A stretch of 64,000 bases of DNA from Sulfurovum sp. FS08-3 (lineage in GTDB: Bacteria > Campylobacterota > Campylobacteria > Campylobacterales > Sulfurovaceae), in NCBI GenBank assembly GCA_000830175.1, contig JQIS01000009.1, forward strand, positions 198,994 to 262,993. Direction: 5' to 3'. The notes under the pieces were generated by a model. That model made no database searches and was not told the DNA's origin. It saw only the letters and a program-made list of their open reading frames with translations. How positions within the stretch are numbered: position 1 is the first letter of the stretch; every line of letters starts with the position of its first letter. This document shows, in pieces, positions 37,756-44,566 of this stretch. A program made the position numbers and the translations under genes.

Positions 37756-39861
37756 CTAAATTCCTCCTTGGTCAGAAACTAAAGGGTCGGTTCCATTTTG
37801 AAGTTCACTTCGATCGTCTACTCCATCATTATCAGTATCCATTTTTAAAGGATCTGTTCCATAAGTCTTCACTTCTTCACCATCTTTCAAGAGGTCTTGA
37901 TCTGTATCAGCGTTGTTTGGATTTGTTCCAATTGTTGCTTCTTCATTGTCTGTTAATCCGTCTCCGTCGGTATCGGTTGGTGCTGGTATCACTTCGGCAT
38001 TTACCGTTACGGTTACCGTTCCTACCGTGTACCCTCCTTTTCCATCTGCCGTAGTATATTGAAAAGTATCAGGTCCGCTAAACCCTGCCTTTGGCGTGTA
38101 GGTAATCGTCCCGTCGGAGTTTTTGGTCGCCGTTCCATTTGTGGATTGCGTAATGCTCGAAACCGAAAGATTATTGCCGTCTGGGTCGGTGTCGTTGGCT
38201 AAAACATTTATGGTTACGGGAGTGTTATATTCGGTCGTTGCGGTATCGGGAGCGGTTGTTGGGGCTTCGTTGGGTTTTACATAAGTGTGGCTAAAAGTAT
38301 CTTTTTCTCCTACTCTCCCTACGCCATTTATAAATTGTGCCGTGTGCGAACCTGTGCCGATAGTAAAAGTTACTCTCCCCTCTCCTTTATTGACTCCATC
38401 TACCACTAAACTCAGCCCCTCTGGCACATCTACCGTACGGCTTGATGTTGTACTCGAACTGCTACTATTTGCAATACTTGGCGTAGCAATTTCTGGCAAT
38501 GCTTCAAATATCTCTCCTGCTGTTACCGTTGCTGTTTCTCTTGTTTTTGGCGTGTCGCCTTTTTCGGTCGCTGTTGCTTGTACGGTGTAAATTTCTCCTG
38601 CGTTAAACGTGTAAACGCCGTTTTGTGGGATAATGATTGTACCGTTTTCATCGACTAAAGAAATGTTCGTGGTGATATTTCCGTCTCCCTCGGTGGTAAT
38701 ATTTGTTGCAGAAAAAATTTGGTCTGCACTGAGGGTGTAGGTATCGGTAGCAAGATTTACGCTTACATTTGGTTGAAAAAAAGTTGCTTCAAGGGCGAGT
38801 GGAGTAGAAACTGTTATTTTTGTTTCATTGGTCTCTGTTTGCACAGGGCATCCTTCGATATACGGAGCGATAACGGTTCGCACAGTGTAATTTACATCTG
38901 CAATAACCTTATAAGGCACTCCTGCAGGTACAATTTTGCCGTTAATATCGTGCGTGGTGTTTCCGTCTCTCCCTTCAATAGTTGGGTCTTGGGGCGTAAA
39001 GGTGTCTCCTGCTTGTGGGTCGGTGGGGAGTGGGGCGTACGAAATAGTCGCACTTGGACACTCGGGGTTTTGTACGGTGATATTTTGGGTAAAGGTTTGC
39101 TTTTCTCTGTCGCCATCTTGCTCCTCTACGATTACGGTGAGGTTATTGTCGCCTACTTGAAGAGCCAAAACATCTTTTATTTCCACTCGTGCATTGTTAA
39201 GCCAATAACTTACCTCAGGCGTACCGTCGGCTGAAGTAATAGTTGGCTCTTGCGTAAGCGTATAATTTTGAGCCTCTTGGTAAGTAAGAGCCGTGGTGTT
39301 GGTATCAAATGAGGCTTTGAGAGGGGTAAAGGTGGGGGTTTCTACGGGTGGTGTGGTTTGGTTGTTTTCGGTTGGTTTGGTTTCATTACTTGGTGGGACT
39401 AAAGTCCCACTTCCGTTGGTTTGGTTGTTTTCGGTCGGTGGGATAATTACGGGTTGGTTGTTGTCAATAGGTGGAATTGTGGTATTGGTTTCTTCTTTGG
39501 GTGGGACTAAAGTCCCACTTCCGTTGGTTTGGTTGGTATCAAGGGATAGATTGTAGCTTTGTAGGAGTGTGTTTAACTCTTCTAGGGTATCGACATCTTC
39601 GTAGCTAAGCTCCACAATCTTGGCATTAATAGCATCGATATTTTGAGCGTTTACGCCTACTACTCCCGCATCGTTGTAGTCTTGAAGCGTGGGAAGTGTG
39701 CCACCCTCACGAGCATACCGTGCGATACGCTCAATGGCTTGTTGTTGTGGGGTTTGGGTGATGTTGGTATCAAGGGGTATAGTCCCACTAGAGCCTCCTC
39801 CACCGCACGAGAGAAGCAACGTAGAAGCGACCAACGATAATGAGAGCGATACCTTAGACAT
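37756..39861 (-). CDS. Sequon-rich surface lipoprotein with cadherin-like and TSP3 repeats
   Basis: 701 residues; lipoprotein signal with lipobox LLSC near residue 19, then Gly-rich mature start. Residues about 95-190 are an Asn/Thr/Pro linker containing two GSGTLVPP blocks encoded by palindromic DNA. Several Ig-like strands follow, then a cadherin/VCBS-like domain (about 540-630, VLANDTDPDGN and DTFQYTTADGKGG) and calcium-binding thrombospondin-3-type repeats at the C-terminus (DTDGDGLTDNEE, DTDNDGVDDRSE). I count 12 D/E-X-N-X-S/T sites. Probably a surface-anchored adhesin or structural protein modified by PglB. Confidence 0.78.
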   Translation of the reverse strand: MSKVSLSLSLVASTLLLSCGGGGSSGTIPLDTNITQTPQQQAIERIARYAREGGTLPTLQDYNDAGVVGVNAQNIDAINAKIVELSYEDVDTLEELNTLLQSYNLSLDTNQTNGSGTLVPPKEETNTTIPPIDNNQPVIIPPTENNQTNGSGTLVPPSNETKPTENNQTTPPVETPTFTPLKASFDTNTTALTYQEAQNYTLTQEPTITSADGTPEVSYWLNNARVEIKDVLALQVGDNNLTVIVEEQDGDREKQTFTQNITVQNPECPSATISYAPLPTDPQAGDTFTPQDPTIEGRDGNTTHDINGKIVPAGVPYKVIADVNYTVRTVIAPYIEGCPVQTETNETKITVSTPLALEATFFQPNVSVNLATDTYTLSADQIFSATNITTEGDGNITTNISLVDENGTIIIPQNGVYTFNAGEIYTVQATATEKGDTPKTRETATVTAGEIFEALPEIATPSIANSSSSSTTSSRTVDVPEGLSLVVDGVNKGEGRVTFTIGTGSHTAQFINGVGRVGEKDTFSHTYVKPNEAPTTAPDTATTEYNTPVTINVLANDTDPDGNNLSVSSITQSTNGTATKNSDGTITYTPKAGFSGPDTFQYTTADGKGGYTVGTVTVTVNAEVIPAPTDTDGDGLTDNEEATIGTNPNNADTDQDLLKDGEEVKTYGTDPLKMDTDNDGVDDRSELQNGTDPLVSDQGGI
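39393..39410. repeat. GTGGGACT palindrome, copy B (coding)
   Basis: GTGGGACTAAAGTCCCAC lies inside the lipoprotein gene and encodes part of SGTLVPP. It sits in a 36-bp block (39392-39427) identical to the block around copy C. Confidence 0.9.
39501..39518. repeat. GTGGGACT palindrome, copy C (coding)
   Basis: The same 18 bp as copy B, 108 bp away, again encoding SGTLVPP; 108 is a multiple of three, so the frame is kept. The identical block spans 39500-39535. Confidence 0.9.
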
Positions 39862-39932
39862 AACAAACCCCTTAAATAAAAATTGCCACTATTTTACCAA
39901 TAGTAGGCTTAGGTTTTGTTTGGTAGGGAGAG

Positions 39933-40097
39933 TTAAGCTCCAGCTTCGTAACGAGTAAACATTAGATAAGTTTCTCGACTTTGATGATTGTAATAGCTAC
40001 TAGAGATAATTACCGCAGGTCTGGCTTTGTATTTGGTACTACTGGCAAATGGGAATTTGACAACCACTACATCGTATTTGTTATAAGAATCTGTCAT
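39933..40097 (-). pseudogene. MazF/PemK-type toxin, truncated
   Basis: 54 residues from an ATG at 40097 that overlaps the antitoxin stop by 17 bp, the usual arrangement. NKYDVVVVKFPFASSTKYKA then RPAVIISSSYYNHQSRETYL is the N-terminal half of MazF-like endoribonucleases. After residue 47 the sequence becomes FTRYEAGA and stops, where the family has 55-65 more residues including the dimer core. Probably inactive. Confidence 0.78.
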
Positions 40098-40320
40098 AGG
40101 CTTCATCCTCTTGATTATCCCAAATTCTTTCTAGGGATGCGTTGGATAGTGTTTGAAATGCTTTGGACTCATCTTGTTTGGCTAACGTGTTGTTTTCTTT
40201 ATTGGCTAAAAACTTCTCCACAGCTTCAACAACGATATCTTCCAAATCTCTTTTTTGCTTTTTAATCGCATCAAAAAGTTTTTGCTCAATAGTAGGGTTA
40301 TCTATCTGTAATGAAATCAT
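40081..40320 (-). CDS. Antitoxin paired with MazF-like remnant
   Basis: 79 residues from the ATG at 40320, with AAGGAG 6 bp upstream. The N-terminus SLQIDNPTIEQKLFDAIKKQ and VEAVEKFLANKE resemble small Campylobacterota antitoxins; the C-terminal tail ending QEDEAYDRFL would wrap the toxin. It overlaps the truncated MazF-like gene by 17 bp. It appears complete. Confidence 0.72.
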   Translation of the reverse strand: MISLQIDNPTIEQKLFDAIKKQKRDLEDIVVEAVEKFLANKENNTLAKQDESKAFQTLSNASLERIWDNQEDEAYDRFL

Positions 40321-40365
40321 CGAATGCTCCTTTTGCATTTTGAATATTATACCACATTGCTCTTG

Positions 40366-40431
40366 CTCCACGACATATTCAATTTATCGTTCGTAGTGAA
40401 CGGATACGATATTTTTTACTCTGTCGTGGAG
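40366..40431. repeat. 66-bp nested inverted repeat
   Basis: Perfect outer arms CTCCACGACA (40366-40375) and TGTCGTGGAG (40422-40431), with an inner pair TATCGT / ACGATA and an innermost GTTC / GAAC. It lies between the antitoxin gene and the 37-bp direct repeat, 4 bp from the latter. It could form a cruciform or RNA hairpin; function unknown. Confidence 0.8.
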
Positions 40432-40435
40432 TAAG

Positions 40436-40472
40436 AAGAAAAACAAAAAATAACAAACTTTTAAACAATCTT
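40436..40472 (+). repeat. 37-bp direct repeat, copy 2
   Basis: Perfect match to 35405-35441. The following bases TGCTCTATAATATAAACACG contain the likely -10 box of the ppk2 promoter, so this copy probably supplies the -35 region of that promoter. Confidence 0.9.
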
Positions 40473-40476
40473 GCTC

Positions 40477-40482
40477 TATAAT
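40477..40482 (+). promoter_or_regulatory. Likely -10 box of ppk2
   Basis: TATAAT 37 bp upstream of the ppk2 ATG, just after the 37-bp repeat. No clear -35 box, as is common in Campylobacterota. Confidence 0.45.
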
Positions 40483-40518
40483 ATAAACACGAAGATAGCC
40501 CCATCCAAGGAGGATAGA

Positions 40519-41406
40519 ATGGCAAAAAAAGAGACATCAAAACACGATGCACACCCCAAAAGCTCCAAAGGCAAAAACAAAAAACACGAAGGAAAAGTCG
40601 CTATTTGGCGAAAAGTTGAGACGATTGAGTATGAAAAAGAGCTTAGAAAGCTTCAAGTAGAGCTACTCAAAATGCAAACCCATGCCAAAGAGGAGGGCAT
40701 GAAGATACTTATTATCTTTGAAGGACGAGACGCAGCGGGCAAAGGCGGTATCATACGACGAGTCACGGAGCATCTTAACCCTCGGGGATTACGAGTCGTC
40801 GCTCTTGAAAAGCCCAGCGATGTAGAGCAGACCCAGTGGTATTTCCAACGCTACTCCAAACATCTTCCCAGTTCGGGAGAGCTTGTCGTTATGGATAGAA
40901 GCTGGTACAATCGTGCGGGAGTTGAACCCGTCATGGGCTTTTGTACCCAAAACGAACACATGGAGTTTTTGGAAAAAGTACCCAAATATGAAAATATGAT
41001 TATCTCATCGGGAATCAAGCTCTTTAAATTTTACCTTGATATTACCAAAGAGGAGCAGGGTCGTCGCTTTGAATCACGCAAAACCGATCCGCTCAAACAG
41101 CACAAGCTCTCACCTGTCGATCAACAAGCTCAAAAGATGTGGGATCAATACACCGTCGCCAAATTTTCGATGCTTATGGCCTCGCACAACCGCTCCGCTC
41201 CGTGGATAGTCATAAAAGCCGACGACAAAAAAAAGGCTCGTATTAATGCTATCAAACATATCTTGCAACGCATCGACTATCCCCACAAGCTAGATGCCAA
41301 AGAGCTAGCAACCGATCCCAAAATCGCCCTTGATGGTTCACTAGAGATTGCCCAGATGGAGCAACAGATGTCCGAACAAATCGGAGAGGATCACCACCAC
41401 GCGTAG
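40519..41406 (+). CDS. ppk2: Polyphosphate kinase 2 family protein
   Basis: 295 residues from the ATG at 40519, with CAAGGAGGATAGA upstream; a longer frame from 40471 has no SD. A Lys-rich N-terminus precedes the kinase core: Walker A in FEGRDAAGKGGIIRR (about residues 68-82) and the lid/Walker B in VVMDRSWYNRAGVEPVMGF. WDQYTVAKFSMLMASH and APWIVIKADDKKKARIN are family blocks. PPK2 proteins move phosphate between polyphosphate and nucleotides, linking phosphate storage to GTP/ATP supply. Convergent with the WYL gene. Confidence 0.93.
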   Translation: MAKKETSKHDAHPKSSKGKNKKHEGKVAIWRKVETIEYEKELRKLQVELLKMQTHAKEEGMKILIIFEGRDAAGKGGIIRRVTEHLNPRGLRVVALEKPSDVEQTQWYFQRYSKHLPSSGELVVMDRSWYNRAGVEPVMGFCTQNEHMEFLEKVPKYENMIISSGIKLFKFYLDITKEEQGRRFESRKTDPLKQHKLSPVDQQAQKMWDQYTVAKFSMLMASHNRSAPWIVIKADDKKKARINAIKHILQRIDYPHKLDAKELATDPKIALDGSLEIAQMEQQMSEQIGEDHHHA

Positions 41407-41424
41407 GTTTGAGAGGATTTATTT

Positions 41425-42375
41425 TTAATACTCTTTGAGTGTCGTTTCGATTTGCTCCTTTAGACTCACGGGAGCAATCACCCGCACAAAAGGAATCCAA
41501 CTCATAATAAAGCTCTCAATCTCTACCGTATCGGTGAGCTTAAACGATACCACCAACTCCCCGTTTTCGCAACTTTGCACTATCTTTTGAGAGGCAAAGA
41601 ACTTTTTGTTTTTGAAGTAGTGGGCTTTGGGGCTACTTATCTCTACTACCACCTCTATCAGATGCTCTTTGTAGTGGGGGCGATACTTGGCAAGTGGGGT
41701 TTGCATATTTTTAATAAAATCATCTATTTCAAGATTGTGTTTAAATGTGCGTTTGGTGGGTGCTACGCTTTGGATTTGGAGTAGTCTAAAGAGTGAAAAG
41801 TGATAGGATTGATTGACCACTTCACACGCTAGATAAAAATTCTCACTCATAAAAACAATCTTATAGGGCTTGATAGTGATAGACTCTAGCAACGCATTGG
41901 GCGTTTGATACTCAATCACTAGCTCTTTTTTGTAGTGTATGGCGTGTTCGAGTTGGTTTAAGATTTCAGCATTGGGCAGAGCGTTTTCAAAGGGTTTATG
42001 TTTGAAGCTATAGATATTTCGGCTTTGGTTTATCCTTTTTTGGAGTATCTTTTTATCACTGCTATCGATATTTAAATCTTTTAAAAAGTTGCTTCGCTGT
42101 GCGATATTAAAGCTCTGTACCAAAAGTGCAAGATGAGAAGCTGTAGCGATATTGCTAAAGAGCGAATGAGTAATAGCCTTGTAGCACCCAATCTCACCAC
42201 GGATAAGATGAAAACTATCGGGAAACATCGCTTTGATAATATCCAAATCCCGTCGCACCGTCTTATCGCTCTTACCCTCCCACATCGCTTCATTTTGCAA
42301 AGCCTCAATACAGACCTTTTGCCCACTATTGAAGCGTTTGATGATTTCTAGGACTCTATGGGTTTGGTTGGGCAT
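41425..42375 (-). CDS. WYL-domain transcriptional regulator
   Basis: 316 residues. The N-terminal winged helix (about 5-60, SDKTVRRDLDIIKAMFPDSF) is followed by a WYL domain (about 140-215) with ELVIEYQTP, KPYKIVFMSENFYLACEV and FSLFRLLQIQSV, and a C-terminal extension (WCX-like). WYL regulators often control phage-defence or DNA-damage modules and sense nucleic-acid or nucleotide ligands. Its start overlaps the upstream gene by 20 bp, so it is the third gene of the operon and probably its autoregulator; that role is inference. Confidence 0.85.
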   Translation of the reverse strand: MPNQTHRVLEIIKRFNSGQKVCIEALQNEAMWEGKSDKTVRRDLDIIKAMFPDSFHLIRGEIGCYKAITHSLFSNIATASHLALLVQSFNIAQRSNFLKDLNIDSSDKKILQKRINQSRNIYSFKHKPFENALPNAEILNQLEHAIHYKKELVIEYQTPNALLESITIKPYKIVFMSENFYLACEVVNQSYHFSLFRLLQIQSVAPTKRTFKHNLEIDDFIKNMQTPLAKYRPHYKEHLIEVVVEISSPKAHYFKNKKFFASQKIVQSCENGELVVSFKLTDTVEIESFIMSWIPFVRVIAPVSLKEQIETTLKEY

Positions 42376-44566
42376 CTATTTTTTCCAATATCGTTTGAAG
42401 CATCTTAAACCAAGTGAGGATATTATCTTGATTTGGTTTTTTTACAACACTATTTTTACAACTTGCTCTAAAATCTCCTGCATGAGCTAAAAAATTTCTA
42501 GTACAAACTAATTGGCTAATATCATTATTATAATTTGTTATATTGAATTTTTTAAAAAGAGAAACAAATTTTTCATAAGTACCTTTTTTATCTGTTGGAT
42601 ATTCTTCAATAAGTATCTCTAAAGTTTTATATATTGTCAATATAGTGAACTTCATTTTATTTTCCAAATTAGAATTTAATATTTCAAAAACTGTATCTAT
42701 TTCATCTTTTATTTTTTTATAGTTTTCATTACTACTTTGTAATATCTCTAATTCTAAAATATCCTCTTGCATACTCCATATCTCTTTGAGGTATTTTTTT
42801 TCTAATCCCTCATTGAGCAAATCACTAAGCTTTTTAAAGCTCTCTTTGGGGCTAGTGTGTTGCTCTTGTGGGTGGGCTTTTTTGATGTAGCCTACAATAT
42901 CGTATTCATAGAGCTTTTCCAAAACTCTATTTTGCGAACTAGCCGAGAGCATAATGATTTGTATCCCTGCGTTGATGCTTTTTATCGTTTGGGCTACTTT
43001 GATACCACTAAGAGCTTCTATTTTTGATTGATTTTTATCGTTTTGTAGCAGTCGCAAATCCAACACCACCACATCGGGCAAAGTATTTGTAATGCTTTGG
43101 GTAATGCTTTGCATAATCTGTGATTCATCTTTGTCTTTAAAATCATACTCAAAAGTATTAAAACCAACTGAGCTATTAGCAAAAAAGGCTTCAAAAATAT
43201 CGCTCCATCCCTTGTGCCACTCATCATCGATATAGAGTACTTTCCCTTGCGTGGTGGGTTTTTTGGGTATAAACCGTAGCGTAGTACTTTGCTCTATAGG
43301 GTATTCGGCTACGAGGTATTTAAAGTAGAGCATTGAGGCTATTTTGTCTCTGTTTTGCTTGACAGCTTGAGTTTGCACTTTCAAAAACTCTGCCCATCTA
43401 TCAATCGCCCACTCGTTGGCTATGTCGTGATTTGTCGAGTTTTCAGGTGCTTGGACTTCAATACGATTTAAAAAACTGTTTTGATACTGATAGGTAGTGA
43501 GAGGTTGTAGAGTAATGCTATTGAATTTTTCAATCGCTTCTTTGGAGTTTTTGATGATATAGACTCCATCACTGTGCAGTATCCGTGCCAATGGTGAAAG
43601 AGCATTGAGTGTAGCACTATCTAGGTCACTAATAATAACTATCGGTATGTATCTTTTTTCTTTCAATTTTAGTGAGAGTCGTATATGATGAGCAATAATC
43701 AAACCGTAAAGCTCCAAATAGTTTGAAGAGAGATTATCTTTGATAAAAAGCACATCAAACTCTTTTGATTTTATATCTTCTAGCAAATTATTTGAAATAT
43801 AACTATCTATATCTCCACCCTCAAGCTCAAATCTAATGCGATTTTCAAAGAGCTTAATATCGGTATTGTTGTTGTGAATGAGTAGTTTTTTAGGAGTTGA
43901 TGGAGATTTTGTAGGTGTTAGTTGATTGAGGTAATCCAATAACCCATCTCGAAAGCGTTCTATTTTTTCTTGTTCAATACGACTGCTCTTCTCTATCTTT
44001 TTAAAGTGGTAATCGATAGCATCAAGTTTGGAAATCAAACTAGAGAATTTACTAAAAGGAATAGGATCATTACTCTTGTGTTCTCTAAGCAATGTATTGA
44101 TATTTTCAATGGCATTAGCCACTACATTGCGTTTCCAATCCTCGCCGTAACAGAGCATCAATATATTCTCATTATCCTCTCTAGTCGCATCCAAAAAGAG
44201 TTTGAGATTAGCACTGTAAAATGTTTGAGAGTTAAGCTCTAATACCTCATATTCGTTATTATCATAGTAGTTGATAGAGATACCACCCGAAAAGAGTATC
44301 AATATTTTATCATGCTCTTTTGCATACTCTCTAAGTAGTGTCAAAAACTTTGCATTGTTTTCATTAAAGGCAGACTTGTGGGCTATGATATAGCTATACT
44401 GAGCAAAATCAAAACGCTCATTAAGTGCCAATTCCAATAACTCTTTCTCTTTGCCATGGGTATAGTTATCCAAAGCATCACTATAGCTATCCAAATCAAT
44501 ACGACTCTCATCCATAAAGAGTTTTTGCCGTGGGTATCTATCCTCAATTAGTAGTACTTTTTTCAT
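42356..44566 (-). CDS. Triple receiver-like protein with HEPN-like C-terminus
   Basis: 736 residues, no membrane segment. Residues 1-150 look like a pseudo-receiver: VLLIEDRYPRQ on strand 1, but the phospho-Asp strand reads YSYIIAHKSAF, with no Asp. A second receiver-like domain (about 230-350) has FDVLFIKDN and IPIVIISD. A third (about 440-580) is a better receiver: KVLYIDDEW and VVVLDLRLL (Asp near 501), IQIIMLSAS and GYIKKA. The C-terminal 120 residues are helical with CTRNFLAHAG, a R-x4-H motif (about R690, H695) typical of HEPN ribonucleases. It overlaps the membrane-protein gene by 4 bp. No family name recognised. Confidence 0.72.
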   Translation of the reverse strand: MKKVLLIEDRYPRQKLFMDESRIDLDSYSDALDNYTHGKEKELLELALNERFDFAQYSYIIAHKSAFNENNAKFLTLLREYAKEHDKILILFSGGISINYYDNNEYEVLELNSQTFYSANLKLFLDATREDNENILMLCYGEDWKRNVVANAIENINTLLREHKSNDPIPFSKFSSLISKLDAIDYHFKKIEKSSRIEQEKIERFRDGLLDYLNQLTPTKSPSTPKKLLIHNNNTDIKLFENRIRFELEGGDIDSYISNNLLEDIKSKEFDVLFIKDNLSSNYLELYGLIIAHHIRLSLKLKEKRYIPIVIISDLDSATLNALSPLARILHSDGVYIIKNSKEAIEKFNSITLQPLTTYQYQNSFLNRIEVQAPENSTNHDIANEWAIDRWAEFLKVQTQAVKQNRDKIASMLYFKYLVAEYPIEQSTTLRFIPKKPTTQGKVLYIDDEWHKGWSDIFEAFFANSSVGFNTFEYDFKDKDESQIMQSITQSITNTLPDVVVLDLRLLQNDKNQSKIEALSGIKVAQTIKSINAGIQIIMLSASSQNRVLEKLYEYDIVGYIKKAHPQEQHTSPKESFKKLSDLLNEGLEKKYLKEIWSMQEDILELEILQSSNENYKKIKDEIDTVFEILNSNLENKMKFTILTIYKTLEILIEEYPTDKKGTYEKFVSLFKKFNITNYNNDISQLVCTRNFLAHAGDFRASCKNSVVKKPNQDNILTWFKMLQTILEKIDAQPNP

